From assembly GCF_001015055.1 (NCBI RefSeq), contig NZ_BBWZ01000005.1:62001-126000 (forward strand): 64,000 nucleotides of DNA, written 5' to 3'. Within the stretch, counting starts at the first letter, position 1. Each line of letters begins with the position of its first letter. This DNA is from Aneurinibacillus tyrosinisolvens. Its GTDB lineage: Bacteria; Bacillota; Bacilli; Aneurinibacillales; Aneurinibacillaceae. The notes beneath the pieces were generated by a model. It saw only the letters and a program-made list of their open reading frames with translations, was not told the origin of the DNA and did not search any database. Of the stretch, positions 42,058-52,206 are shown piece after piece. Made by a program: the position numbers and the translations under genes.

Positions 42058-43539
42058 ATGCAGCTAGGTCATTTGCTCGCTGTGCTTACCCTGTGGCACA
42101 CGCAGGGAGATGTAGATATAGAAATTACAGGAATCCAGGTAGATTCAAGAAAAGTGAAGCCGGGTGACTTGTTTGTTTGTTTACCCGGTTTTACGGTTGA
42201 CGGCCACGAGTATGCAGAGAAAGCCGTAGCAGCTGGCGCTTCAGCCGTATTGGCACAGCGGGAAATCCACGTCGGTGTGCCGGCCATATATGTTCCGGAT
42301 ACGAAGCGGGCACTGGCGATCCTCGCCGATCAATTTTACGGGCAGCCTACCCGCGAACTGAAAGTCATCGGCGTAACGGGAACGAATGGAAAAACAACGA
42401 CGACACATTTAATTGAGCGCATTCTTAGCGAAGCGGGGCATAAGACAGGAATTATTGGAACGATAGAAATGCGTCTGGAAGAAGAGGCAGTAGAGGTAAA
42501 GAATACGACTCCTGAGGCACACGATCTGCAGCAGGCTTTTCGCTGGATGCGGAACAGTGGGGCGGAATATGCGGCAATTGAAGTATCCTCGCACGCGCTC
42601 GATATGGGCCGTGTGCGCGGCATTCAATTCTCTACCGCTGTATTCACAAATCTAACGCAGGATCATCTTGATTATCATGAAACGATGGAAAAATATTTGT
42701 ATGCTAAGGGGCTATTGTTTTCCCAGCTTGGCAATGAGTATGATAGGAAGCGGATGAAGTTTGCTGTAATAAACGCGGATGATCCAGCCAGTGAAATGCT
42801 GTTCAAATACACTGCCGCCCAGGTAATTACATATGGGATTAACAAGGAAGCAGACATGCGCGCCCATGACATTTCCATTACTGCGGAAGGAACCCGGCTG
42901 CGTGTGGAAACCTTCAAGGGAAGCGTCGACTTAAAACTAAAAGTCATCGGTAATTTCAATGTTTATAATACGCTGGCTGCTCTGTCTGTCTGTCTGCTTG
43001 AGGGAATACCTCTGGAACAAATCCGGGACTCGCTTGAAAGGATAGAAGGAGTAAGAGGCCGCTTTGAGAGGCTTGATGCCGGGCAGAATTACACCGTAAT
43101 CGTTGACTATGCCCATACGCCTGACAGCCTTGAGAATGTCCTTAAAACGATCGGTGAATTTGCAAAAGGAAAGGTGTACTGTATCGTAGGCTGTGGAGGG
43201 GATCGGGATAAAACCAAGCGTCCGCTTATGGCGTCCATCGCAGCGAAATACGCCGATATGGCAATCATTACATCAGATAACCCGCGCTCTGAGGAACCAG
43301 AAGCCATTATTAATGATATGGTGGCCGGGCTGACAAAAGACGGCGTAGATACGAAGAGATATAGGGCGATTACCGATCGGAGAGAAGCGATTCGGTTTGC
43401 CATTGGGCAGGCAAATAAAGAGGACGTTGTTCTTATTGCGGGAAAGGGCCATGAAACATATCAAATACTAAAAGATAAAACCATTCATTTTGATGATAAA
43501 GAAGAGGCACACCAAGCCATACTAGAAAAAGGCAAATAA
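42058..43539 (+). CDS. murE: UDP-MurNAc-L-Ala-D-Glu:meso-diaminopimelate ligase
   Basis: 493 residues. ATP site GVTGTNGKTTTTHLIE; central domain QDHLDYH with the conserved lysine region; C-terminal TSDNPRSEEPE. The DNPR motif selects meso-diaminopimelate over lysine, so the cell wall is of the A1gamma type. Cytoplasmic. Start ATG 42058 after AAGGAGAAAGAGG. Confidence 0.95.
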   Translation: MQLGHLLAVLTLWHTQGDVDIEITGIQVDSRKVKPGDLFVCLPGFTVDGHEYAEKAVAAGASAVLAQREIHVGVPAIYVPDTKRALAILADQFYGQPTRELKVIGVTGTNGKTTTTHLIERILSEAGHKTGIIGTIEMRLEEEAVEVKNTTPEAHDLQQAFRWMRNSGAEYAAIEVSSHALDMGRVRGIQFSTAVFTNLTQDHLDYHETMEKYLYAKGLLFSQLGNEYDRKRMKFAVINADDPASEMLFKYTAAQVITYGINKEADMRAHDISITAEGTRLRVETFKGSVDLKLKVIGNFNVYNTLAALSVCLLEGIPLEQIRDSLERIEGVRGRFERLDAGQNYTVIVDYAHTPDSLENVLKTIGEFAKGKVYCIVGCGGDRDKTKRPLMASIAAKYADMAIITSDNPRSEEPEAIINDMVAGLTKDGVDTKRYRAITDRREAIRFAIGQANKEDVVLIAGKGHETYQILKDKTIHFDDKEEAHQAILEKGK

Positions 43540-43570
43540 TGTGTGGAGAGAATAGAAAGGAGGATGCGGA

Positions 43571-44533
43571 ATGCTTGTACGAGTCTTATTCTTTTCCATT
43601 GCCGCAGCTTTTCTTATAGCTGTATTAATCGCTCCACTCTTCATCCCCATCCTGAGACGTTTGAAGTTTGGTCAGGCAATTAGAGAAGAAGGGCCGCAGG
43701 GCCACCAGAAAAAGGCGGGAACCCCGACGATGGGGGGCATTATTATCCTGCTTGCCCTTACGTTCACGGTCCTTAAATTTGCGAATCAGTCAACAGAAAT
43801 TTTCCTTCTACTGTTTATTACGCTCGGGTACGGGCTTATCGGATTTCTTGATGATTTCATTAAAATCGCGTTAAAACGCAATTTAGGACTAACCGCAAAG
43901 CAAAAGTTATTTGGCCAGCTTGTTATTGGAGCTGTGTTTTACTATGTGCTGGCTAAAAACGGATATGATACGACCGTATCGATTCCCGGAACGAAGTGGG
44001 GGATTGATCTCGGCTGGCTTTACCTGCCGCTTGTGATAGTCATGACGATTGGAGCATCCAACGGGGTCAACCTGACAGATGGGCTTGACGGCCTGCTCGC
44101 GGGAACGAGCGCGATCGCTTTTAGCGCTTATGCGATTATCGCCTGGATGGGCAGCCAGATGAACGTTGCGATTTTCTCGGCCTCTGTTGTGGGTGCGGTG
44201 CTTGGCTTCCTCGTATTCAATGCCCATCCGGCCAAAGTGTTCATGGGTGATACCGGTTCGCTCGCTTTAGGGGGAGCGCTGGCGGGAATTGCGATTTTGA
44301 CAAAAACAGAAATTCTCCTGGTCATTATCGGAGGTGTGTTCGTCATGGAAACACTTTCCGTTATCATCCAGGTAATATCATTTAAAACTCGAAAAAAGCG
44401 AGTGTTTCGTATGAGTCCTCTCCACCATCATTATGAACTGGGTGGGTGGTCAGAGTGGCGCGTTGTTGTCACGTTCTGGCTGGCAGGGCTGCTGTGCGCG
44501 AGTTTGGGAGTTTATATTGGGGTGTTAAGCTAA
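43571..44533 (+). CDS. mraY: Phospho-MurNAc-pentapeptide translocase
   Basis: 320 residues, ten-helix membrane enzyme making lipid I on undecaprenyl phosphate. Catalytic loops: [22 protein letters not shown] (adjacent Asp pair), [25 protein letters not shown] and SPLHHHYE. Its stop overlaps the murD start by one base (TAATG). Confidence 0.95.
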   Translation: MLVRVLFFSIAAAFLIAVLIAPLFIPILRRLKFGQAIREEGPQGHQKKAGTPTMGGIIILLALTFTVLKFANQSTEIFLLLFITLGYGLIGFLDDFIKIALKRNLGLTAKQKLFGQLVIGAVFYYVLAKNGYDTTVSIPGTKWGIDLGWLYLPLVIVMTIGASNGVNLTDGLDGLLAGTSAIAFSAYAIIAWMGSQMNVAIFSASVVGAVLGFLVFNAHPAKVFMGDTGSLALGGALAGIAILTKTEILLVIIGGVFVMETLSVIIQVISFKTRKKRVFRMSPLHHHYELGGWSEWRVVVTFWLAGLLCASLGVYIGVLS

Positions 44534-45954
44534 TGACAATTGATAAAGGTAAAGAACGATATAACGGAAAGAACATTGCTGTATTAGGTCTGGCGAAAAG
44601 CGGTGCCGCCGTTGCCCGGGTGTTGAAAGCGTGCGGGGCGAATGTGCTTGTAAATGATATGAAACCGAGAAGCGAATGTCCGGCCGCGGAAGAACTGGAA
44701 AGGGAAGGGATCCGGGTTATTTGTGGCGAACACCCTGCTAACCTGCCGGATGAAACAATTGACATGGTCGTTAAAAACCCGGGGATTCCCTACACATCTC
44801 CACCAGTGCAGCGGGCGCTGGCTCTTGGCATTCCAGTCGTAACAGAAGTAGAGATTGCTTACCATTTGTCGGATGCACCGATTATTGGGATTACAGGTTC
44901 TAACGGCAAGACGACAACAACCACGCTTCTGGGGCGTATTTTTGAAGAAGGAAACCGTTCTCCTGTCGTTGCCGGAAATATCGGTACACCTCTGAGCGAG
45001 CAGGCTGTTTGTGTCCAGGCAGGGCAGGTGCTGATCGCGGAACTCAGCAGCTTTCAATTAAAGGGAACGCAGGATTTTCATCCTTCCATTGCCTGCCTGC
45101 TGAATGTATACGATGCACATCTGGATTACCATAAGACAAAGGAAGATTACGTATATAGCAAAAGCAGGCTGTTTGCGAATCAGGGCGCGGAAGATGTTGC
45201 TGTCCTTAACTATGACAATGCGATCTGCCGTGGGCTTGAGCCGAGTATTCGTTCAACGGTTCTCTGGTTTAGTTCTGCGGGGGAGGTAGAACAGGGCAGC
45301 TATATTGAGAATGGCGATGTGGTGTTTAGGCGTCCGCAGTCGGGTCCCCTGTCCGAACGCCTGGCGGATGCTGCTCCTGTGGAGAAAATCATAGCCGTGG
45401 ATGACGTAGCGCTTCCCGGCCTTCATAATTTGGAGAACGTGCTGGCTGCTGTTTGTATGGCACGGGCGGCAGGCGTTGCTCCTGACACCATTCGTTCGGT
45501 TCTTGCTACTTTCGCCGGAGTTGAACACCGGCTTGAATTTGTTGCCGACGTTGACGGGGTAAAATATTATAATGATTCTAAAGCAACGAATCCAGAAGCA
45601 TCTAGCCGGGCGATTATGTCTTTTACAGCGCCGATCGTATTGATTGCCGGGGGATTGGACCGGGGAATCGACTTCAAAGAACTTGTTCCTCTTTTGAAAA
45701 AGCATGTAAAAGCCATGATTACATATGGACAAACAGCAGAAAAATTGTTGGCAAGAGGCCAGGAGGCAGGGATTAACAACTGCAAGCGCGTCGATACTGT
45801 TACTGATGCGGTTGCTGAAGCCCACCTGATGGCTCAATCGGGAGACATTGTATTATTATCGCCGGCCTGTGCAAGCTGGGATATGTATACGTCCTTTGAA
45901 GAGCGGGGAAGCATGTTTAAGCAATCCGTGCATAAGCTTAAAACAAGCCGATAA
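44533..45954 (+). CDS. murD: UDP-MurNAc-L-Ala:D-Glu ligase
   Basis: 473 residues. N-terminal UMP-binding Rossmann part (IAVLGLAKSGAAVARVL), ATP loop GITGSNGKTTTTTLL, and C-terminal YYNDSKATNPEAS and LIAGGLDRG. Start ATG 44533 overlaps the mraY stop; the longer frame to 44446 would lie inside mraY. Confidence 0.95.
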   Translation: MTIDKGKERYNGKNIAVLGLAKSGAAVARVLKACGANVLVNDMKPRSECPAAEELEREGIRVICGEHPANLPDETIDMVVKNPGIPYTSPPVQRALALGIPVVTEVEIAYHLSDAPIIGITGSNGKTTTTTLLGRIFEEGNRSPVVAGNIGTPLSEQAVCVQAGQVLIAELSSFQLKGTQDFHPSIACLLNVYDAHLDYHKTKEDYVYSKSRLFANQGAEDVAVLNYDNAICRGLEPSIRSTVLWFSSAGEVEQGSYIENGDVVFRRPQSGPLSERLADAAPVEKIIAVDDVALPGLHNLENVLAAVCMARAAGVAPDTIRSVLATFAGVEHRLEFVADVDGVKYYNDSKATNPEASSRAIMSFTAPIVLIAGGLDRGIDFKELVPLLKKHVKAMITYGQTAEKLLARGQEAGINNCKRVDTVTDAVAEAHLMAQSGDIVLLSPACASWDMYTSFEERGSMFKQSVHKLKTSR

Positions 45955-46039
45955 CCGCTGTTTGAAGGTTTAATCGAATCAGGTGATTGAACGGACATGC
46001 ATGCGGGAAGGCAAATCCTGTGCTGTAGAGGTGTTTTGC

Positions 46040-47131
46040 TTGACAAAGGCCCGTTCGACTCCTGATTTTATTATTGTTATTGTCACATTTGTTCTCCTTG
46101 CCATCGGAGTGGTCATGGTATACAGTTCAAGTGCCGTGGTTGCTGCACAGAAAGGAGACCCTTTCTTCTTCACGAAGCGGCAGCTTATTTTTGCCATTCT
46201 TGGGATTGTGTCTATGTTTGTTATGATGAACATCGATTACTGGGTGTGGAAAAAATGGGCGAAAACAGGACTGATTATTTGCTTTGTGCTGCTCGTTGTT
46301 GTTTTAATCATCGGCAAAGAAGTGAACGGGGCGAAAAGCTGGCTTGGTGTAGGTGCGTTTGGGATCCAGCCCGCCGAGTTCACGAAACTTGGCATGGCGG
46401 TTTTTCTCGCGAAATGGCTATCAGATAACCAAAAAAAGCTGGACTCCTTTATGCGAGGGCTGGTGCCTACGCTTGGCATTGTGTGCCTTGCGTTTGGCAT
46501 GATTATGCTTCAGCCGGATCTGGGTACGGGAACGGTACTGCTCGGCACGTCGGTTCTTATGATTTTTATTGCCGGAGCGAGAATGAGGCATTTGTTTGGA
46601 CTGGGGCTTCTTGGTGTGGCAGGATTTGCCGGCCTTATCCTTGCGGCGCCATATCGGATGAAGCGTATCACCGCCTTCATTGATCCCTGGCAGGACCCGC
46701 TCGGTGCAGGCTACCAGTTGATTCAATCGCTATACGCCATCGGGCCTGGCGGAATTATGGGCCTTGGCATCGGAATGAGCCGGCAGAAATTTTTGTACCT
46801 TCCCGAGCCGTATAACGATTTTATTTTTTCTATTCTTGCGGAAGAATTAGGATTTATCGGAGGAACGACCGTTCTTCTTTTGTTCCTGCTTTTGCTCTGG
46901 CGGGGGATGAGAATTGCCATCACAGCTCCTGATTTGTTTGGCAGCCTGCTTGCTGTAGGGATTATAGGCATGGTAGCCATTCAGGTCGTCATTAATGTAG
47001 GGGTTGTAACAGGCATGTTCCCTGTTACAGGAATTACCCTTCCGTTTCTTAGCTATGGGGGCTCGTCTTTAACATTAATGCTTACAGGGATAGGAGTTCT
47101 TCTTAATATTTCCCGTTATTCGAGAGCATAG
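46040..47131 (+). CDS. spoVE: SEDS glycosyltransferase SpoVE (FtsW family)
   Basis: 363 residues, about ten transmembrane helices, a lipid II polymerase. Motifs VYSSSAVVAA, GAKSWLGVGAFGIQPAEFTKL, the ERxxAF-type loop RMKRITAFIDPWQDPLGAGYQLIQSLYAIGPGG and ITLPFLSYGGSSL. TTG 46040 (TKARSTPDF) aligns with B. subtilis SpoVE; upstream ATG/GTG codons in frame are possible but lack alignment. Partner of SpoVD in cortex synthesis. With no second ftsW here, vegetative FtsW is probably elsewhere. Confidence 0.88.
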   Translation: MTKARSTPDFIIVIVTFVLLAIGVVMVYSSSAVVAAQKGDPFFFTKRQLIFAILGIVSMFVMMNIDYWVWKKWAKTGLIICFVLLVVVLIIGKEVNGAKSWLGVGAFGIQPAEFTKLGMAVFLAKWLSDNQKKLDSFMRGLVPTLGIVCLAFGMIMLQPDLGTGTVLLGTSVLMIFIAGARMRHLFGLGLLGVAGFAGLILAAPYRMKRITAFIDPWQDPLGAGYQLIQSLYAIGPGGIMGLGIGMSRQKFLYLPEPYNDFIFSILAEELGFIGGTTVLLLFLLLLWRGMRIAITAPDLFGSLLAVGIIGMVAIQVVINVGVVTGMFPVTGITLPFLSYGGSSLTLMLTGIGVLLNISRYSRA

Positions 47132-47193
47132 GAGAATTGGTTTTATAGAAATAGAAAAATAGAGAAGCGAATCATAGATTGGTGGTAAATACG

Positions 47194-48294
47194 ATGAAAA
47201 TTGTAATTAGTGGAGGAGGGACCGGAGGGCATATTTATCCAGCCCTCGCCCTGATTAAAGAAATAAAACGCCATGAACCCGATTCACAAGTATTGTATAT
47301 CGGCACAGTGAGAGGGCTGGAAGCCGATCTCGTTCCGAAGGAAGGAATTCCTTTTAAGTCCGTTTATATTACCGGATTTAAGCGGAGTCTGTCCTTCGAG
47401 AATGTTAAAACGATCGTTCGTTTTATTAAGGCAGCCCGCCGCGCCAGAAAACTGATTAAACAGTTTGCGCCGGACGCGGTAGTTGGGACAGGCGGCTATG
47501 TATGCGGGCCTGTGGTATACGCTGCAAGTTCCCTGCGGATTCCGACCCTTATTCATGAACAGAATGTGATTCCAGGTTTAACGAATAAATTTCTTTCCCG
47601 CTATGCAACGAGAATTGCTGTTAGCTTTGGGGGTTCTTCCGCTTATTTTCCGAGAGAAAAAACGGTCATAACCGGAAACCCGAGGGCAACGGAAGTGGCA
47701 ATGGCTGACAGGCGCGCAGGGCTCCTCTCGCTTGGTATCCCGCAGGGGAAAAAGCATGTCTTAATTGTGGGGGGAAGCAGAGGAGCCAGGGCGATTAACG
47801 ACGCCGTCCTCAATCTAATCCCGCAGTTGCCAGGTTACCCGGATTATCATTTCATTTATGTTACCGGCGATGTACATTACAAGAAAGTAATGACTGTTAT
47901 TGAGGAGCAGGGCAAAATACCTGACAATATTACAGTCCGGCCTTTTATTTATAATATGCCCGAGGTTTTGGCGGGAACAGATTTAATCGTAAACCGTGCC
48001 GGCGCTTCCTTCCTGGCTGAAATTACTTCACTGGGGCTTCCTTCTATTTTAATTCCTTCTCCGTATGTGACAAATAACCATCAGGAGAAAAATGCAAGGT
48101 GGCTTGAGGAACAGGGAGCGGCAAGCGTCATCCTGGAAACGGAACTAACATCTGAACGGCTTCTTGATGAGATTGATTCTATCTTAAGCGATTCCGGCAA
48201 GGATGCCGGAATGCGAAAAGCGGCAAGGTCCCTCGGCCAACCGGAAGCCGCCGAGCTTGTTTATAAAGAACTAAAAACAATTACGGGTACATAG
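47194..48294 (+). CDS. murG: Lipid I GlcNAc transferase
   Basis: 366 residues, GT-B fold (GT28). Lipid-binding loop [16 protein letters not shown], second glycine loop [10 protein letters not shown], third [11 protein letters not shown], and the UDP-GlcNAc site [22 protein letters not shown]. Converts lipid I to lipid II at the inner membrane face. Start ATG 47194; upstream GTG codons are further from the RBS. Confidence 0.95.
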   Translation: MKIVISGGGTGGHIYPALALIKEIKRHEPDSQVLYIGTVRGLEADLVPKEGIPFKSVYITGFKRSLSFENVKTIVRFIKAARRARKLIKQFAPDAVVGTGGYVCGPVVYAASSLRIPTLIHEQNVIPGLTNKFLSRYATRIAVSFGGSSAYFPREKTVITGNPRATEVAMADRRAGLLSLGIPQGKKHVLIVGGSRGARAINDAVLNLIPQLPGYPDYHFIYVTGDVHYKKVMTVIEEQGKIPDNITVRPFIYNMPEVLAGTDLIVNRAGASFLAEITSLGLPSILIPSPYVTNNHQEKNARWLEEQGAASVILETELTSERLLDEIDSILSDSGKDAGMRKAARSLGQPEAAELVYKELKTITGT

Positions 48295-48389
48295 ATGGAA
48301 CCATGTGGGCGCTGCCGGCATAAATTATCCTAGGCACGTGACCCATTGGAATCCAGAACAACTGCATTTACCAAGAGGGAGGTTCACTT

Positions 48390-49295
48390 ATGCAGAAGCT
48401 GATTAAAGAGCTGGAAGAAGCAAACATTGGAACAACGCTTATTGATGAGCCGCTGGCCAATCATACAACATGGAAAATTGGCGGTCCTGCGGATATTCTA
48501 ATTGAACCGACTGATAAGAATGCGCTTGCCCGCAGTATGAAACTCATATACAAGCATAAGGTTCCCTGGACGGTTTTAGGGCGCGGTTCAAACATGCTTG
48601 TACGGGACGGTGGAATACGAGGCGTAGTATTTAAACTGGCTGACGGATTTAATCACCTGAATTTTAACGGGGAAGAGATAGAGGTAGGTGCCGGTTATTC
48701 ATTTATACGGTTGGCGGTCATGGCAGGGAAAGAGGGGCTGACCGGCCTTGAATTTGCCGGTGGTATTCCCGGTACAGTGGGTGGGGCGGTTTATATGAAT
48801 GCAGGCGCGCACGGATCCGATGTATCACGAATTCTAAAGCATGCTGAAGTGTTGCTGGAAAATGGTGAATTGGTAACTTTTACACCGGATGATTTGGCAT
48901 TTCGTTACCGGCATTCGATTTTACAGGAGATAAAAGGCATCGTGACAGGGGCGGTATTTCAGTTGTCCTATGGCGATCGGAAAGAAATTGCCCGCCATAT
49001 GGCGGAGTATAAAGATCGCAGACGCCATACACAGCCGCTTTCAATGCCCTGCGCCGGGAGTGTTTTTCGCAACCCACCGGGTGATCATGCCGGGCGGCTC
49101 ATTGAAAGCGCGGGACTGAAAGGGTTCCGCGTCGGCGGTGCGCAAATCTCCGAAAGGCATGCCAATTTTATCGTGAATTGCGGTAATGCAACAGCGCAAG
49201 ACGTCCTCGACTTGATGGAACAGGCGATGGAAATTGTGGAACAGCGTTTCCAGGTTAAACTTGTTCCTGAAGTGCTGGTGGTGGGCGAGGGGTAA
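48390..49295 (+). CDS. murB: UDP-N-acetylenolpyruvoylglucosamine reductase
   Basis: 301 residues, type II MurB. FAD-binding NHTTWKIGGPADILIEP and LGRGSNMLVRDGGIRGVV; GLEFAGGIPGTVGGAVYMNAGAHGS; catalytic Ser region CAGSVFRNPPGDHAGRLIE. Cytoplasmic, NADPH-dependent. 95 bp after murG, with a good RBS (GAGGGAGG). Confidence 0.95.
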   Translation: MQKLIKELEEANIGTTLIDEPLANHTTWKIGGPADILIEPTDKNALARSMKLIYKHKVPWTVLGRGSNMLVRDGGIRGVVFKLADGFNHLNFNGEEIEVGAGYSFIRLAVMAGKEGLTGLEFAGGIPGTVGGAVYMNAGAHGSDVSRILKHAEVLLENGELVTFTPDDLAFRYRHSILQEIKGIVTGAVFQLSYGDRKEIARHMAEYKDRRRHTQPLSMPCAGSVFRNPPGDHAGRLIESAGLKGFRVGGAQISERHANFIVNCGNATAQDVLDLMEQAMEIVEQRFQVKLVPEVLVVGEG

Positions 49296-49309
49296 ACGGA
49301 GGTGAAATT

Positions 49310-50562
49310 TTGGAGACATTTACGATAGAGGGTGGGTTACCTCTTTCGGGTGAGCTGCGGATTCAAGGCGCTAAAAATGCAGCGCTCCCCATACTGGCAG
49401 CAACGGTGCTGGCGGGAGGTGCCTATACCATCTATGATGTTCCCCATCTCTCCGACATCGAAGTTATGCTCGAAATCTTAAAAGCTCTCGGTGCAACATG
49501 TGTTCACGAGGCGACTACAGTATACGTTGATACAACATCACTTGCTTCTTATACAGTACCGGAAGAGTTAATGGGTCAAATGCGTTCTTCTATCTTCCTG
49601 ATGGGGCCATTGCTGGCACGCTTTGGAGAAGTAATACTGTCCCGTCCAGGAGGGTGCGCCATCGGTGAAAGGCGCATTAATCTTCATCTGAAAGGCTTGA
49701 GGCGCTCGGTGCCAGGATTGTTGCCGAAGACGGCCTGATTCGCTGTACAGCAGGAAAATTAAAGGGCGGTATGATTTTTCTAGATTATCCAAGTGTGGGA
49801 GCAACCGAAAATATCATGATGGCCGCCGTGCGGGCTGAGGGAGAGACGATTTTGTCCAATGCTGCCCGTGAACCGGAAATCATAGATTTGCAAAATTTCT
49901 TGAATCGGCTGGGAGCCCGCGTTCGCGGTGCGGGAACGGACCGGATTATTATCGAAGGGGTCCGCCGCCTGCAGTCGGTTGATTATAAAGTAATTCCGGA
50001 CCGTATTGTTGCCGGGACGATGCTTTTGGCTGCGGCGATCACACGCGGAGAGATTACTTTATATAATACGAACCTGATGCATATGGCTGCATTGCTTGAT
50101 ATTGTTAAACAATGCGGTGTTGAAATCGAACATGGCCATGATATAATTAAAGTCAAAGCGAGCGATTCCTTTCGGGCTGTTGATCGAATTATGACAGCAC
50201 CTTATCCGGGTTTTCCGACAGATATGCAGGCGCAGACAATGGCCTTTCTGTCTCTTGCGAATGGATGCAGCATTATAAAGGAAACCGTGTTTGATGGCAG
50301 ATTCAGGCATGTGAATGAACTTGGCCGCCTTGGCGCCGACATTTATGTTGATCTTAATACTGCTTTTATTCGTGGTGTTCCCCGCCTTTCCGGTGCGGTG
50401 GTGCAGGCTACAGATTTACGGGCCGGTGCAGCATTGGTCATTGCAGGGCTCGCTGCGGAGGGAGAAACGAAAGTAACGGATGTCTATCACATTGATCGTG
50501 GATATGATAGAATCGAAACGCAATTGTCGAGCCTCGGTGCACGCATAAAGCGCCTTTCGTAG
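49310..50562 (+). CDS. murA: UDP-GlcNAc enolpyruvyl transferase (split by one frame break)
   Basis: First committed step of peptidoglycan synthesis. The N half has IQGAKNAALPILAA and SRPGGCAIGERRINLHLKGL, with the PEP- and fosfomycin-binding Cys in the PGGCAIG loop. The C half has YPSVGATENIMMAA and PYPGFPTDMQAQTMA. At 49699 a single G appears missing: TTGGAGGCGCTCGGTGCC restores LEALGARIVAEDGLI and about 417 residues. Start TTG 49310 with GGAGGTGAAA. In B. subtilis murA is outside the dcw cluster; this placement is typical of Paenibacillaceae relatives. Confidence 0.92.
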
Positions 50563-50672
50563 AGCAAGCGTAAATTTAACAAGGATTTATGTACACGTGG
50601 AGCGGCATATTCATCGTATGCCGCTTTTCTAAGTTTTTAAGATAGTAAGACAAAAAAGCGAGGGAACTTTGT

Positions 50673-51446
50673 ATGGCTAAGATTGAGAAGATTCCGCGCT
50701 TGCGCGAAGAAAAAAGGAAGAAAAACACAAACCGCCAGATCCTCGTACTGGTCCTGCTTTTTTTTGTCGTTCTTCTTGTCATTCTTTTTTTTCAATCTTC
50801 GATCAGCAGGGTTCAGGATATTACGGTTACAGGTGTGAAATATGTGTCTGATGATGAAGTGATTAAACAATCGCACGTAACGTTTGATATGCAGTTTCTG
50901 TTTATAAATTCCGAGCAAGTGGCAGCCTCTATCGTTTCTTCGATTCCGGCGGTTGAAAGCGTGGAAGTAAAGAAGCACTTCCCGGGGAAAGTTGAGCTTC
51001 GCGTCAAAGAGCGGCCGCGGGTTGCGCTCTTAATGAACCCTCGGGGAGAACTGTTCCCGGTCACAAATAACGGCTTTGTTCTTAAGGAATATCCTGTAAA
51101 GGAAAATGAAATGGACAAGCCGATTATTCGCACATGGCGGGACGAGGGGCTGCTTCCCGAGTTTGCGCAGGAGCTTACTAAGCTGGATTCGAACACCAAG
51201 AGCTTAATTTCAGAAATCCATCACCAGCCCGAAGCAAACAATCCGAAGCGGCTTGTCCTTTTTATGAAAGACGGGTTTGAGGTTCACAGCACGATTACGA
51301 ACTTTGCTGAAAATATGGCCTGGTATCCTTCTTTTGTTCAAACGCTTAAACGCGAAGGAAAAACAGAAGGAATCATTAATATGTCAGAGGTGAAATGGTT
51401 TGAACCATACAGGCAGCAGCAAACAGCGAATGAAAAAAAATCTTAG
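50673..51446 (+). CDS. divIB: Cell division protein DivIB/FtsQ
   Basis: 257 residues: basic cytoplasmic N-terminus (RLREEKRKKNTNRQ), a transmembrane helix (about 25-45), a POTRA domain (ISRVQDITVTGVKYVSDDEVIKQS) and the FtsQ beta domain. Works with FtsL and DivIC. Its 3' end overlaps ylxW by 17 bp. Confidence 0.9.
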   Translation: MAKIEKIPRLREEKRKKNTNRQILVLVLLFFVVLLVILFFQSSISRVQDITVTGVKYVSDDEVIKQSHVTFDMQFLFINSEQVAASIVSSIPAVESVEVKKHFPGKVELRVKERPRVALLMNPRGELFPVTNNGFVLKEYPVKENEMDKPIIRTWRDEGLLPEFAQELTKLDSNTKSLISEIHHQPEANNPKRLVLFMKDGFEVHSTITNFAENMAWYPSFVQTLKREGKTEGIINMSEVKWFEPYRQQQTANEKKS

Positions 51447-52182
51447 CGTCCGGCGGATTCATGTGTACCTGACACTTGTCCTTCTCATATTTGGCTTCAT
51501 CGTTGCTTATTCGGTGCAATTCACACAGTATCAGGGGAAATCAGTGGCGGCGCCTACCGATAGCGAGTGGGAAAAGAAAGTGAAATTGAATGAGAAGATT
51601 ATCCAGGAGAAGGAAGCAAACGACCAGCTGGAAGAAAGACTGCAGAAAATCAGGGTGCAGGTAAGTACGAAAGAAAGGGAACTTTCAGAGAGGCAGGTTG
51701 TTTCCAAGCAGGTTCTAAATGAACTGGAGCAGATGAGAATGCAGGCCGGGTTCGTCCCCGTTATCGGGCAGGGGGTCACGGTTACACTGGATGACAGCAA
51801 AACCGCGCGGGAATTCAGCAACGTGGCTGACGGTATCGTTCATGATCAAAATATACGCGATGTTGTAAATGAACTGTTTGCTGCAGGAGCTGAAGGAATT
51901 GCCGTGAACGATCAGCGGCTGGTGGGCGGTTCAAGCGTTCGCTGTGTCGGTCCTACAGTGATTGTAAATGACAGTAAGCTTGCCCCCCCTTTCGTGGTTT
52001 CAGCTATTGGCAACAAGGATACTCTTCTTACCGCGCTTAAAATGCCCGGCGGAGTCATTGACAGCCTGAAGCAGCGGACGATTGAGATCTCCATCAAGGA
52101 TTCTGAACAGATTGAATTGCCAGGCTATATTGGAGGGACAGGCAAAAATGCTGGGGTTTCACTTCCCCCGACAAAAGGATAA
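51430..52182 (+). CDS. ylxW: DUF881 membrane protein, YlxW-like
   Basis: 250 residues. N-terminal transmembrane helix, a long coiled coil (about 40-100), then the DUF881 domain (GFVPVIGQGVTVTLDDSK, NELFAAGAEGIAVNDQRL). Function unknown; first of two tandem DUF881 paralogues, as in B. subtilis divIB-ylxW-ylxX-sbp. ATG 51430 lies inside the end of divIB, so translation is coupled. Confidence 0.87.
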   Translation: MKKNLSVRRIHVYLTLVLLIFGFIVAYSVQFTQYQGKSVAAPTDSEWEKKVKLNEKIIQEKEANDQLEERLQKIRVQVSTKERELSERQVVSKQVLNELEQMRMQAGFVPVIGQGVTVTLDDSKTAREFSNVADGIVHDQNIRDVVNELFAAGAEGIAVNDQRLVGGSSVRCVGPTVIVNDSKLAPPFVVSAIGNKDTLLTALKMPGGVIDSLKQRTIEISIKDSEQIELPGYIGGTGKNAGVSLPPTKG

Positions 52183-52206
52183 GAAGTTCCGAGGAAGGGA
52201 TAAAGG

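Noticed and set aside
45253..45837. Minus-strand ORF of 194 codons inside murD
   Set aside because: Antisense shadow; murD motifs are intact on the plus strand.
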